Shown: one piece after another, positions 27,871 through 36,341 of the stretch
Position numbering within the stretch: position 1 is the stretch's first letter
Layout of the letters: every line of letters starts with the position of its first letter
Assembly: GCA_017615755.1 (NCBI GenBank)
Contig: JAFZZM010000052.1
Span: 1 to 64,000 of the forward strand
Direction of reading: 5' to 3'
DNA from: Clostridiales bacterium
GTDB lineage: Bacteria > Bacillota > Clostridia > Saccharofermentanales > Saccharofermentanaceae
Length of the DNA stretch: 64,000 nt
Notes under the pieces: generated by a model
Database searches by the model: none
The model's input: only the letters and a program-made list of their open reading frames with translations
What the model was told of the DNA's origin: nothing
Position numbers and translations under genes: made by a program

Positions 27871-28568
27871 TTTCCGCACCCCGTGACGTATTTATATCCT
27901 TCTTTCCAGACGGTCTGGATGCGAAGCGGATTCTTCGGATCTTCCTCGATGGCTTCTCTTAGTTTGCGGATGTGTACGTTCAGCGTACCATCGGAAGTGA
28001 ACTTGTCTTTCCATACATTATCGAAAAGCTCTGCCTTCGTGATAAGACGGTTTTTGTTTTCCACAAGATAGCAAAGAAGAGTGAACTCCATACTGGTGAG
28101 TCGCTTCGTCTCACCACCCACAGAAACGATTTTGTTCTGCATATCGATCTTTAATGAACCATCTTCGAAAACAGAAGGAGAGGTCTGTGCTTCGGTCGGT
28201 GAGAAACGACGGAGCATGACTTTTACCTTGGCCAGCATAACGCCGAGGGAATAGGGTTTTTCAATATAATCGTCGCCACCGATATTGAGTGCGATGATCT
28301 TGTCGTCATCCGTATTTCTAGCAGAGACGAAAAGGATCGGAATATTCACGGTCTGGCGGAGATACTTGCAAAGCTCGAACCCGCTTCCGTCACCAAGGTT
28401 GATGTCCAGAAGGATCAGGGAGGTTTCGTTTTCTTCGAAAAATGCGATGGCCTCGGCCTTGCTGTAGACTGCCTTCGTTTTTACTTCAAACATATTAAAG
28501 TACTCGCAGGTGTTGTCAGCGAGTACCTGTTCATCGTCTATGATCAAACAATCGTATTTTGTCTTCAT
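27867..28568 (-). CDS. OmpR-family response regulator
   Basis: A 233-residue regulator. The receiver domain has the acidic pair in IIDDEQ, phospho-acceptor Asp in LILLDINLGDG (about residue 54) and Lys in IEKPYS. The DNA-binding domain includes LTSMEFTLLCYLVENKN and ends at VWKEGYKYVTG. It is the first gene of the four-gene minus-strand operon and most likely activates it. The regulator/kinase/FtsX-ABC order is characteristic of peptide-resistance systems in Bacillota. Confidence 0.93.
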   Translation of the reverse strand: MKTKYDCLIIDDEQVLADNTCEYFNMFEVKTKAVYSKAEAIAFFEENETSLILLDINLGDGSGFELCKYLRQTVNIPILFVSARNTDDDKIIALNIGGDDYIEKPYSLGVMLAKVKVMLRRFSPTEAQTSPSVFEDGSLKIDMQNKIVSVGGETKRLTSMEFTLLCYLVENKNRLITKAELFDNVWKDKFTSDGTLNVHIRKLREAIEEDPKNPLRIQTVWKEGYKYVTGCGK

Positions 28569-28649
28569 GTTAAATACACCTTATATAGATATGCCTTGAT
28601 TCTACCATAGAGAAGGAAGAGAGGGGGAAGAAACTTTTTTCCCCGATTT

Positions 28650-28679
28650 TGCAACGCAACGGTTTTTTGTCTCGTCTAA
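28650..28679 (+). promoter_or_regulatory. ECF-sigma-like promoter of the serpin gene
   Basis: TGCAAC (28650-28655), 17 bp, then CGTCTAA (28673-28679). These are the -35 and -10 classes used by extracytoplasmic-function sigma factors (GCAAC/CGTC). An identical arrangement precedes the lipoprotein gene at 47267. Confidence 0.6.
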
Positions 28680-28756
28680 TATTCAGAACGGCTTGAGGAG
28701 AAGGGCTGACTTGAAAAAATGAATGAGCTTACCGAAGGAAAGTGAGGATTAGAAAA

Positions 28757-30070
28757 ATGAAAAAGATGGTTGCAGGATTATTGATCGCGGGTATGCTGAT
28801 GGCACTTCCGACAGGATGTGCGAAGAAGACCACATCCACAACAGCGGGTGGAGTGACCGTGATCGAACTCCCGGAAACAAAGATCGAGACTGCAAAAAGA
28901 GAAAACGGAAATCAGGCGGTTTTTGAGCTTGCAAACAAGCAATCCGGAAAAATCGCGATGAGTGATGAGGAATTGAAAAAAGCGTACTCTGAGTTTGTAC
29001 TCGGTGTCATGAAGAGATGTGTGGAGATGTCCAACGGCACAAACGTCATGATCTCCGCTGACTCGATCCTTTTGGCGCTGGAGATGACAGCGGCCGGTGC
29101 AAATGGCAATACGCTGGACCAGATGACGCAGACAATGCTGCCGGGCGCCGATAATGTAACGGCTCTTGAGTTCGCATCGAAGCGCATGAAGAGCCTGCAG
29201 AATGATTCCCTTGCGATTGCCAATTCAATCTGGATGAATTCGGGAAAAACAAATCGTGTGTATGCCGATTATCTCGATTTCGTAAAGCAGACTTTTGATG
29301 CCGAGGTGAGCGCCGTTGCTTTTGACCCGGCAGGCGCGGCAACCATCAACAAGTGGGTAGAAGCAAAGACGAAAGGACGCATCAAGGAGCTGATCAAAGA
29401 GCTTTCTCCGGAAGGACTCATGGTCCTGGTCAATGCGATCACTTTCGATGGAAAATGGAAAACCGAGTACACAGAGAACGATGTTGCTACCAAATCTTTT
29501 ACTAACGGCAAGGGAGATACAAAGGAAGTCACATTCCTGAACAGTACAGAGTCGGTCTTCCTTAATAACGAAAAAGCAACGGGTTTCCTGAAGGATTACG
29601 ATGATGGTAAGTATGCGTTTATGACGATCCTGCCAAATGACAAGGCCATGGACATCAACGAATTCATCGCAAACATGACAACGGAAGAGTACTGGGCATT
29701 CTGGGAAAGCCAGAGCACAGAATGGGATGTGACAACAAGCATGCCTGAGTTTAAATCCGAGTATATGGTCGAACTGCAAACTGTTCTTAAGGATATGGGC
29801 ATGACCGATGCATTTACTCCCGGTGTGGCTGATTTCAGCAATATGGCTACTTCCGATCCTACAGTGAGTCAGGTGGTGCATAAGACTTACATCGACGTGA
29901 ATCGCGAAGGTACTGCTGCTGCCGCTGCAACCGCGGTCATCATGTACGACGAGGCCGTGATGATATCGAAGGAAACACGTTCCGTGATCTGCAACCGCCC
30001 GTATGCTTACGCAGTAGTTGAGAAGGACACCGGACTTCCGGTATTCTTCGGCACAGTTGAAAACGTTTGA
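28757..30070 (+). CDS. Serpin-family lipoprotein (protease inhibitor)
   Basis: A 437-residue surface serpin. The signal peptide ends in lipobox LPTGC, followed by a short Thr/Ser linker. The serpin core contains the shutter-region phrase ISADSILLALEM and VNAITFDGKWK. The C-terminal reactive-loop hinge is EGTAAAAATAV, whose small residues indicate an inhibitory serpin, and NRPYAYAV with FFGTVENV closes the fold. The P1 residue cannot be fixed because the loop YDEAVMISK is longer than the standard. ATG 28757 is favoured over GTG 28742. It may protect the cell from host or competitor proteases. Confidence 0.93.
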   Translation: MKKMVAGLLIAGMLMALPTGCAKKTTSTTAGGVTVIELPETKIETAKRENGNQAVFELANKQSGKIAMSDEELKKAYSEFVLGVMKRCVEMSNGTNVMISADSILLALEMTAAGANGNTLDQMTQTMLPGADNVTALEFASKRMKSLQNDSLAIANSIWMNSGKTNRVYADYLDFVKQTFDAEVSAVAFDPAGAATINKWVEAKTKGRIKELIKELSPEGLMVLVNAITFDGKWKTEYTENDVATKSFTNGKGDTKEVTFLNSTESVFLNNEKATGFLKDYDDGKYAFMTILPNDKAMDINEFIANMTTEEYWAFWESQSTEWDVTTSMPEFKSEYMVELQTVLKDMGMTDAFTPGVADFSNMATSDPTVSQVVHKTYIDVNREGTAAAAATAVIMYDEAVMISKETRSVICNRPYAYAVVEKDTGLPVFFGTVENV

Positions 30071-30167
30071 TTCAAATTCATAACATACTCCTTCCGGCTT
30101 CTTAATCAGATAGAAATCGAACAACTTCACTTCATGAGTCATCAACTCATGTGTCCCTCATTAATGG

Positions 30168-30198
30168 AAAAAGGCCCTGCTCCCCTGGGGCCTTTTTT
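30168..30198 (+). terminator. Intrinsic terminator after the serpin gene
   Basis: AAAAAGGCCC (30168-30177) pairs with GGGGCCTTTTTT (30187-30198). The GC stem is followed by a T-run about 100 bases downstream of the serpin stop. Confidence 0.85.
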
Positions 30199-30290
30199 CA
30201 TTTAATGAACATTTAATGATTTGCCTGCTATAGTGTAGACAGTAAGACGGAACGCAGAAGAAGCGCGATGTAAAAGTGGAGGCACATGAT

Positions 30291-31559
30291 ATGAAAACCG
30301 GATCGAATTTTAAGAAATTTATGCTCCTTTGGATCGGCGCGTTGATCTCTGCGGTGGGGAGTGGATTGACTAGTTTCGGACTGGGTGTATATATTTTTCA
30401 GAAGACGGGAAGCGCAGGAAATATGGCGCTGGTCACATTGCTCGGTTTTCTTCCGACATTGCTTCTCAGCGTTCCGGCCGGTGTACTTGCGGATAAGTAT
30501 GACCGCCGCCTTCTCATGATGCTCGGTGACGGCCTTTCGGCAATGGGCATCCTCTTCATCCTGATCTGCATGCTGACCGGTGAAGCACAGCTCTGGCAGA
30601 TCTGCGTGGGCGTATTCATCAGCGGCAGCTTTTCGGCATTGCTTGAGCCTGCCTTCCGTGCAACGATCACCGACCTTCTTACCAAAGAAGAATTCTCCAA
30701 AGCAAGTGGTCTGGTATCTCTGGCAGGAAGTGCACGTTATCTTTTGTCCCCGATCATCGCGGGATTTCTGCTGAGTATTAGTGATGTCAAACTGCTTCTT
30801 GTGATCGATATCTGCACCTTCGTTCTAACAGTGTCGGGCGCAGCCGTGATCCGCAAGAGTATCGCAAGAAAAGAGAAGGAAGACGACAAGCCGTTCATGG
30901 AAAGCATGAAAGAAGGATGGACGTTCCTTCGCGCAAAGAGAGGTGTCTTTGTACTGGTTATCGTATCTTCGGTGATCACACTCTTCATCGGTATGTTCCA
31001 GATCCTCGCGGAAGCCATCGTACTGTCCTTTACTGACGCCAAAACGCTGGGCATCGCGGAAACGATCTGCGCAAGCGGCATGCTCGTATCCGGAATCATC
31101 CTCGGCATCCGCGGAATCAAGAAAGGATTCGTAAAAGTCCTGAGTGTATCGCTCATGCTCGCCGGACTTTTCATCATCGGCTACGGACTATTCGAAAACA
31201 TCTATCTCATCAGTGCTTTTGGATTCTTATTCTTCGCAGCGATCGCGTACTCCAATAACAGCCTGGACTACCTGGTCAGAACGAACATCCCGGACGAAGT
31301 ACAGGGAAGAGTCTGGGGCCTGATCGGCTTCATCTCGCAGATCGGCTACGTGATCGCGTACGCAACATCCGGCGTTTCTGCAGACCTCCTCGGCAACCTG
31401 ACAGGACGTGGCGTTGGCCGCGGTTCCGCCATGGTCGTCGTGATCTCCGGCATCTGCCTCATCGCCATTTCTGCCAGCGTCTATCTGATCAAGAGCATCC
31501 GCGGGCTGGAGGCGGACGGAGCGGCGTCACCGAAGTGCGGCGCGGAACAGAAGGTCTGA
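30291..31559 (+). CDS. MFS transporter, drug/macrolide exporter type
   Basis: A 422-residue membrane protein of the major facilitator superfamily in the MefA/EntS-like efflux branch. The first helix contains LISAVGSGLTSFGLGVYIF, and the loop 2-3 motif is GVLADKYDRRLLMMLGD. About 12 helices are expected. ATG 30291 lies eight bases after GGAGG. A short repeated TTTAATGA (30200-30220) just before the promoter region could be an operator. The substrate is unknown, possibly a hydrophobic antibiotic. The array at 31638-31938 follows its stop. Confidence 0.88.
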   Translation: MKTGSNFKKFMLLWIGALISAVGSGLTSFGLGVYIFQKTGSAGNMALVTLLGFLPTLLLSVPAGVLADKYDRRLLMMLGDGLSAMGILFILICMLTGEAQLWQICVGVFISGSFSALLEPAFRATITDLLTKEEFSKASGLVSLAGSARYLLSPIIAGFLLSISDVKLLLVIDICTFVLTVSGAAVIRKSIARKEKEDDKPFMESMKEGWTFLRAKRGVFVLVIVSSVITLFIGMFQILAEAIVLSFTDAKTLGIAETICASGMLVSGIILGIRGIKKGFVKVLSVSLMLAGLFIIGYGLFENIYLISAFGFLFFAAIAYSNNSLDYLVRTNIPDEVQGRVWGLIGFISQIGYVIAYATSGVSADLLGNLTGRGVGRGSAMVVVISGICLIAISASVYLIKSIRGLEADGAASPKCGAEQKV

Positions 31560-31637
31560 ATGTTGGCCTGAAACGAGGCTGCATCTGATCAATTATTCGA
31601 TTTTTAGGCTTGAATGTCGTGATAGCAGAAAGCGAAT

Positions 31638-31938
31638 GCTATAAGACACATCTTTTTGTTGAGTTTATAGCACGATTTTGAGCCCTCGGTTCTATAAGAC
31701 TCCGGTTTTTTTCTGTTTGATAGCACACTTTTGAACATACGGTTCTATAAGAAGCACTTTTTTCCCAATCTTATAGCACGCTCTACACTTTTCCGTTCTA
31801 TAAGACGAACATTTTCTAGCATCTTATAGAACAACCCGTGTTCAACAGTGCTATAAAACTCCCGATTTTCTCAATCTTATAGCATAGCCTCGTCATATCC
31901 GTGCTATAAGATTCTCATTTTCTACATTTTTATAGCAT
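31638..31938. repeat. Array 2: six 53-bp units of inverted CTATAAGA/TTATAGCAC
   Basis: Units of 36 bp begin at 31638, 31691, 31744, 31797, 31850 and 31903, exactly 53 bp apart, separated by 17-bp gaps. Each unit starts with YCTATAAGA and ends with TTATAGCAC, forming a hairpin of 8-10 bp. Loop and gap sequences differ from unit to unit, although gaps tend to end in CGT or CGGT. Adjacent motif centres alternate 26 and 27 bp. The array fills the gap between the MFS gene and the convergent XRE gene. No gene is visible in 31560-32000. Confidence 0.95.
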
Positions 31939-32000
31939 GGACTCACTTTTGTTGCTTCATTTCGAAAAAGCACTTGCCCAGTACATAGGTTTTGGCTTTC

Positions 32001-32714
32001 TTAATGCATCAATCCTCCATGGAAAAAGCACTCGTACACTTTCCTTCCTGCGTGAAAGATTTCTTCATACCCCTGAAACCAGGCGATGTCGCCCGTGACT
32101 TTGCAGGTGTAGGTATACTCGCCGGAAGAGTAGTGCTCGGGGCCACGGTAAGGGAGTTCACGGGTCGCAGCGCGGAGGGCTTCCTTCAGAAAGTCGCCGC
32201 TGAAGTTTTCGCCAAGGACACGTCCGCAGTAGTTCATCGCGTAGAGTGCTCGGGAAGCACCGCCGGATACAGAAGCGGAATCACCGCCGCTGGTCTTGAA
32301 GACTGCCTCTTCGCCGGCGAAACTTTCACCACCGACATAGGTGTCGATATAAGTATAGTCACCTTTTTCATATTTGTAGTCGTGTGCAGAGGGACGGGAG
32401 GCCTCGACTTCGTTGGAAAAACCGGCGTAGGTGTTGCGGTTCGCTTCGAGGCGGAAGTCGATCAAGGCGTCGATCTCAGATGGCTCGGTGTCAGCAGCAA
32501 CAGGACGCGACTGACAGTCTGCGTCTTTCACGAGATAGTCGACGGTCACATTGAACATAGAACTGATGCTGATGAGGTTTGCGATGTCCGGATAACCCTG
32601 CCCGGACTCCCACTTCGCGACTGCCTGTCGCGACACATTCAGTGCGGCGGCCAGGTCCTCCTGGGTCATACCTTTACTCTTTCTGATCAGTTGCAGTTTC
32701 TCTGGAAAAATCAT
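32001..32714 (-). CDS. XRE-family regulator with C-terminal DUF5680-like domain
   Basis: A 237-residue protein. Residues 5-65 are a canonical helix-turn-helix (TQEDLAAALNVSRQAVAKWE). After a linker, a domain beginning IDALIDFRLEANRNTYAG and ending near FHGGLMH resembles DUF5680, a fold linked to ligand sensing in clostridial regulators. ATG 32714 has GGAGG eight bases upstream. It is probably a small-molecule-responsive repressor. It converges with the MFS gene across array 2 and may not regulate it. Confidence 0.85.
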   Translation of the reverse strand: MIFPEKLQLIRKSKGMTQEDLAAALNVSRQAVAKWESGQGYPDIANLISISSMFNVTVDYLVKDADCQSRPVAADTEPSEIDALIDFRLEANRNTYAGFSNEVEASRPSAHDYKYEKGDYTYIDTYVGGESFAGEEAVFKTSGGDSASVSGGASRALYAMNYCGRVLGENFSGDFLKEALRAATRELPYRGPEHYSSGEYTYTCKVTGDIAWFQGYEEIFHAGRKVYECFFHGGLMH

Positions 32715-32806
32715 AGTCTTGACCTCCGCTCTTGATACCTGCATTATACCGCGAAAAGAGGCGGGGATTCTATCAACCGGAAGTGGGAGAACGCGCTACG
32801 AAAAGT

Positions 32807-32852
32807 TGCGCGCCAGCCGGAAATGCAGATGATTGCATGGCGACTGGCGCGT
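32807..32852 (-). terminator. Hairpin downstream of the Nudix gene
   Basis: CGCGCCAG (32809-32816) pairs with CTGGCGCG (32844-32851), with a nested ATGCA/TGCAT stem inside the loop (32823-32838). It lies 18 bases beyond the minus-strand Nudix stop. Confidence 0.6.
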
Positions 32853-32869
32853 GAAATGTAATTTTGGTT

Positions 32870-33343
32870 TCAGGCCTTGCTCTTTATTTCCTCAAAAGCA
32901 CGCAGGATAAACGGTTTGTTGATCGGGTCAAGATCATCGGGCAGGTCTTCGAAGGAGAAGAAGCGCTGTTCAGTGACTTCGTCTTCCTGGATCTTCAGTT
33001 CGCCGTGGTATTTTCTACAGAAGAAGACCGCGCCGGCACAGTAGATCTCGTCGCCGTTGGGGTAGATGTAGTGCGTCTCTTTTCCTGATTCAAGGGAAAA
33101 GAACTCGATTTCGTCGCAGATGAGACCGGATTCTTCCTTGGCCTCGCGGATCGCGGCTTCCTCGAAGCTTTCGCCTAACTCCAGAGAGCCGCCGGGCCAG
33201 CCCCAGAAACCATTGTCCGCCCGCTTCTGCAGCAGGATCTCATTTCTCTCATTCACAAAGAGGATGCCCGCACCCGCCATGATCAAAGGACGATGGCAAC
33301 GCTCCGGACCAAGTTCTTTTCGAAGGCCTAAAATGTAACTCAT
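32870..33343 (-). CDS. Nudix hydrolase
   Basis: A 157-residue Nudix enzyme with a complete Nudix box, from GGSLELGESFEEAA to REAKEESGL (about residues 52-74). These enzymes hydrolyse nucleoside diphosphates linked to another moiety, using Mg2+. AAAGGAG precedes the ATG by seven bases. It is followed upstream by a second, unrelated Nudix gene; both may clean up modified nucleotides or sugars. The substrate is unknown. Confidence 0.92.
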   Translation of the reverse strand: MSYILGLRKELGPERCHRPLIMAGAGILFVNERNEILLQKRADNGFWGWPGGSLELGESFEEAAIREAKEESGLICDEIEFFSLESGKETHYIYPNGDEIYCAGAVFFCRKYHGELKIQEDEVTEQRFFSFEDLPDDLDPINKPFILRAFEEIKSKA

Positions 33344-33386
33344 AAAAAACTCCTTTCTGGTTCAACCCCGTGAACCAGAGGGAGGT

Positions 33387-33887
33387 TCACAAGATTATGT
33401 GGTGGAAGTCGTCGTTGATGACGTGCAGCACATGACCGCCGTCGATGGCTTCCTTCAATTTGGTTTTCAGCATGACCGGCCGGACGTCGAAGTTGTCGAT
33501 TTCGTCCAGGTCGATCCAGACCAGCTCCTCGTTGGTATCGGTTTCTTCCTGAAAAACACCGTCTTCCGGAGCTTCCATCAGGTAGTAGAACTCCAGGATG
33601 TGGCAGAACTTGTCTTTGATTCGTTCGTCGAGACGATCGCCCGAGAAGAAATTCTCGCAGATGATACCGGGACGGATGGCCTTGCACTTCACGCCGGTCT
33701 CTTCGAAAACCTCGCGCTCGATGCAGTCTCTCGATGTTTCGCCAAGATGCACTGCGCCGCCGATCATGTAGTAGTAGCCTTCCAGAAAATTCTTCACAAA
33801 AAGCATCTTCTTTCCGCGCAGAATGATCGCGCCGGTGCGGTAGCGGAAATAGTAATTCTCCTTGGCCAGATAACAATCAAATTCCAT
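33387..33887 (-). CDS. Nudix hydrolase
   Basis: A 166-residue enzyme with the Nudix box GGAVHLGETSRDCIEREV then FEETGV (about residues 43-66), all catalytic Glu and Arg residues present. Start ATG 33887 lies eight bases after GGGAG. Its stop lies in a small inverted repeat (GTGAACC 33370-33376 with GGTTCAC 33384-33390) just before the next Nudix gene, so the two are probably cotranscribed. It differs strongly from its neighbour outside the Nudix box and is not a recent duplicate. Confidence 0.92.
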   Translation of the reverse strand: MEFDCYLAKENYYFRYRTGAIILRGKKMLFVKNFLEGYYYMIGGAVHLGETSRDCIEREVFEETGVKCKAIRPGIICENFFSGDRLDERIKDKFCHILEFYYLMEAPEDGVFQEETDTNEELVWIDLDEIDNFDVRPVMLKTKLKEAIDGGHVLHVINDDFHHIIL

Positions 33888-33971
33888 GTCTGTCACTCCC
33901 TTTCCCATTGCACATTTTAGTTGAAAATGTGCTGATTATATCACTCTTTCAGGAAAGTGCGCAACAGGATC

Positions 33972-34466
33972 TTACGGGAGAAGTGGTACGGATAAGATGT
34001 GTCGTGTCGGGAAAAACTCGTAAAGGTGCAGAACTTCCACGCGTCCTTTGAATGGGTCAAAAGCACTGATCACGTGAGGAAGTGCCTGACAGATGACTTC
34101 CGGCTTTTCGATGAGCATCGTCGTGTGCGGTGTCCAGTGGTAACTGCTGCCGAATGTCTCGCGGAGTTTCAGGAGCGCCGCATTTGTATTCGGTTCGATG
34201 AACATGGTGTTGCCATCGTGGAAGATACCGACGTGGTTAAATGTAACTTCAAAAGAGGAGGTTTCCGAAGCCACTTTTTTCACGCGCTCGATCAGCTCTT
34301 CTTCCTGTTCGGTAGGAAACGATTCCAACGTGATATGCATCGGAATATTCCTGGTCTGCCATCCTTCGAAACCCTCTAGGTAGAGCTTGTTCTGGATGCC
34401 CGCCAGATATTTTTCCGTCTCGTCATCGTAACCGGCCAGAATGTATAGTGCTTTGTTATCCGCCAT
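33972..34466 (-). CDS. 2H phosphoesterase (2'-5' RNA ligase-like)
   Basis: A 164-residue protein carrying the two histidine motifs of the 2H superfamily, MHITL (about residue 44) and PHTTML (about residue 114). Members hydrolyse or ligate 2'-5' or cyclic phosphodiester bonds of RNA or nucleotides. AGGAGG lies eight bases before the ATG. It is in the same direction as the Nudix genes and the MerR-methyltransferase gene and forms a small nucleotide-metabolism cluster with them. The substrate is unknown. Confidence 0.85.
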   Translation of the reverse strand: MADNKALYILAGYDDETEKYLAGIQNKLYLEGFEGWQTRNIPMHITLESFPTEQEEELIERVKKVASETSSFEVTFNHVGIFHDGNTMFIEPNTNAALLKLRETFGSSYHWTPHTTMLIEKPEVICQALPHVISAFDPFKGRVEVLHLYEFFPTRHILSVPLLP

Positions 34467-34481
34467 GATCGTATCCTCCTG

Positions 34482-35666
34482 TCAGTGGAGATAGCAGTGC
34501 GAGAATTTCGCTTCAAAAGCGACGCGCACTTCTCCGTCTTTCTCGATCTTCTCGCGGAAGAAGGAGAGGATCTTGTCCTGATTTTTGTTGAAGAATTTCT
34601 CCTGATTCTGGAAAACATCCTTCATCTTCGCGAGTAATTCTTCCGCATCAGTATAGCGGAAGTCGTTTCTGACCGATACTACTTCGATGCGCTTAAAATG
34701 CTTCAAAAGCATCGTCTCGCAGGCTTCTTTTTTCTTTTGCTGATCAACGAGCAGCTCCTGCATAAAAGGCGCTGCGATCCCCATTTCATTAGCCGCGTCC
34801 ATGAAGAACAGCCCCCACGAACTGACATTCGGCCCGTTATACGAGAAGAAGCCGTCCTTGGCAAGAACACCGGAAGCCGCCGCGACCAGTGCGTCCGGAT
34901 CTTTTAATTCGTAGCTCAGATAGTGGGCCACGATGCGGTCGAACTTTTTGCTCTTTCCGATTTTCTTCCAGGTCGCTTCCTCTTCGAGATCTGCGAATTC
35001 AAGATCGATCTTCACTCCACTCGGAAGGCCGGCTTTGTTTTCTTCCAGAAACTCGGCAAAGTTATCCGCCCAGCTGCCGTGTACGTCGTAAGCGGAAATC
35101 TGCATGCCTTCCGGAATCTCGCTCCAGTTGTTGCGCCAGAGCTTGGCAAAACCACAACCCAGGTCGAGCACTCTCGAATCGGGCTGAAGATCCAAAGAAC
35201 GGAAGATCTTGGTGTACCAGTCCTCGTCGGAGATCTGGTGCTTCACGGAATCAAGGTGAAACTTGTCCGCACGTTGGTCAAGATGAATGCTCTGCACGAT
35301 GCCGGCGACGTCATCCCAGTCAAGGGAACCGGCATCCCGCTCCAAGGTCCTCTGGATCACGTCAATGACCTTCGTGATCTGATCGCGCTTTTCTTCCATC
35401 GCGGCAAGCTGCATGCGCAGCGCACCCTCGATGTCACTCGCCTCACCACTGGTGATGTTGTCACGGATCTCCTCAAGAGAAAACCCGATCTGCTTCAGCG
35501 CCACGATCTTCTCAAGGATCTGAAGCGAACCCTGGTCATAAAGACGATAGTTTCCGTCCGAATACTCCGCCGGCTTCAAAAGCCCTTTCTCGTCGTACAG
35601 ACGCACAGCCTTCTGGGAAACCCCGGCCCGCTTCGCAATCTCACCCGATGTCATTTTCTTGTCCAT
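34482..35666 (-). CDS. MerR-family regulator fused to a class I methyltransferase
   Basis: A 394-residue fusion. Residues 5-75 are a MerR helix-turn-helix (SGEIAKRAGVSQKAVRLYDE), followed by a coiled region near residues 90-110. From about residue 165 comes a SAM-binding domain with DSRVLDLGCGFAKLW. No metal- or drug-binding MerR effector domain is seen, so SAM or a methylated ligand may be the signal (inference). ATG 35666 follows GGAGG by eight bases. MerR-methyltransferase fusions exist in Clostridia, but their regulon is not known to me. Confidence 0.85.
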   Translation of the reverse strand: MDKKMTSGEIAKRAGVSQKAVRLYDEKGLLKPAEYSDGNYRLYDQGSLQILEKIVALKQIGFSLEEIRDNITSGEASDIEGALRMQLAAMEEKRDQITKVIDVIQRTLERDAGSLDWDDVAGIVQSIHLDQRADKFHLDSVKHQISDEDWYTKIFRSLDLQPDSRVLDLGCGFAKLWRNNWSEIPEGMQISAYDVHGSWADNFAEFLEENKAGLPSGVKIDLEFADLEEEATWKKIGKSKKFDRIVAHYLSYELKDPDALVAAASGVLAKDGFFSYNGPNVSSWGLFFMDAANEMGIAAPFMQELLVDQQKKKEACETMLLKHFKRIEVVSVRNDFRYTDAEELLAKMKDVFQNQEKFFNKNQDKILSFFREKIEKDGEVRVAFEAKFSHCYLH

Positions 35667-35893
35667 AGTAAGGACCTCCTCACACATCTTATGATACCAC
35701 TGTAAAGCGTGCCCTTGGGGGAGAGTCAACTCCCTGATTGGAATTTTTCCGTACTAAGTCCTCGGCGCATAGCGCCTGCGGAAAAGTACGAAAAATTCAA
35801 TCAGGGGTTGGAGAGGGGGCAAGTGCGAGGTTGGAGGGGCGTACTAACGAGAGAGAAGTGGAGTTGTCATGTTAACTTTTAAATATGTCTATA
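35667..35893. repeat. Long inverted repeat in a divergent intergenic region
   Basis: Positions 35732-35754 (starts CCCTGATTGG, ends CCGTAC) pair with 35786-35806 (GTACG to CAGGG). The imperfect stem of about 20 bp has a loop carrying GGCGC/GCGCC. Flanks continue partly complementary (GGGGGAGAGT with GGAGAGGGGGC). Both neighbouring genes point away, so it is not in a terminator position for them. A miniature mobile element or the end of an inserted segment is possible. I see nothing else in this stretch. Confidence 0.55.
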
Positions 35894-35973
35894 ACAATAT
35901 ATTGTGCGTGTGAAAATACAGAACACAAAATAATTGAAAAACAATTGACAAAACGATAATCCAAAACTATAAT
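35894..35973 (+). promoter_or_regulatory. Consensus promoter with operators before the XRE/ImmA pair
   Basis: TTGACA (35945-35950), 17 bp, TATAAT (35968-35973) is a near-perfect housekeeping promoter. Two palindromes overlap or precede it: ACAATATATTGT (35894-35905) and AATTGAAAAACAATT (35932-35946), the latter covering the -35 box. Autorepression by the XRE protein is the natural inference. Confidence 0.8.
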
Positions 35974-36015
35974 TCGAAAGTAAGAAGAGTGTTGGATAAT
36001 GCGGAGGAACTAGAT

Positions 36016-36339
36016 ATGGCAAAATCATTTAACGACAGAATAGCAGATTTGCTGAAGGAGAAAAAGATGACACAGAAGGAACTGTCTGAAATAGTAGGCG
36101 TTACAACTGCTTCAATGTCTCATTATGTAAAAGGCGATAGAGTTCCGCGTGCTGCGGTTATGGCTAGTATCGCGCAAGCACTCGGGACAACGACAGATTT
36201 TATTGTATACGGCGAAAGCAATGATTCAAAGGCCGAAATTGACCAGGCAGTAAGATTGATTGCAAGAAATGCTGATCATATTAGCCGTGAGGATAAACTC
36301 AAAATTGTTGAAATCCTTCTTAGGGAGAAAAGGAGCTAA
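36016..36339 (+). CDS. XRE-family repressor (phage/ICE type)
   Basis: A 107-residue regulator with a helix-turn-helix over residues 5-62 (TQKELSEIVGVTTASMSHYV) and a helical C-terminal half. ATG 36016 lies eight bases after GGAGG. The ImmA-like protease gene starts two bases after its stop, which matches the ImmR/ImmA arrangement of integrative elements: the protease cleaves the repressor and induces the element. Base composition is markedly AT-rich here, unlike the flanking genes. Confidence 0.88.
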   Translation: MAKSFNDRIADLLKEKKMTQKELSEIVGVTTASMSHYVKGDRVPRAAVMASIAQALGTTTDFIVYGESNDSKAEIDQAVRLIARNADHISREDKLKIVEILLREKRS

Positions 36340-36341
36340 AT

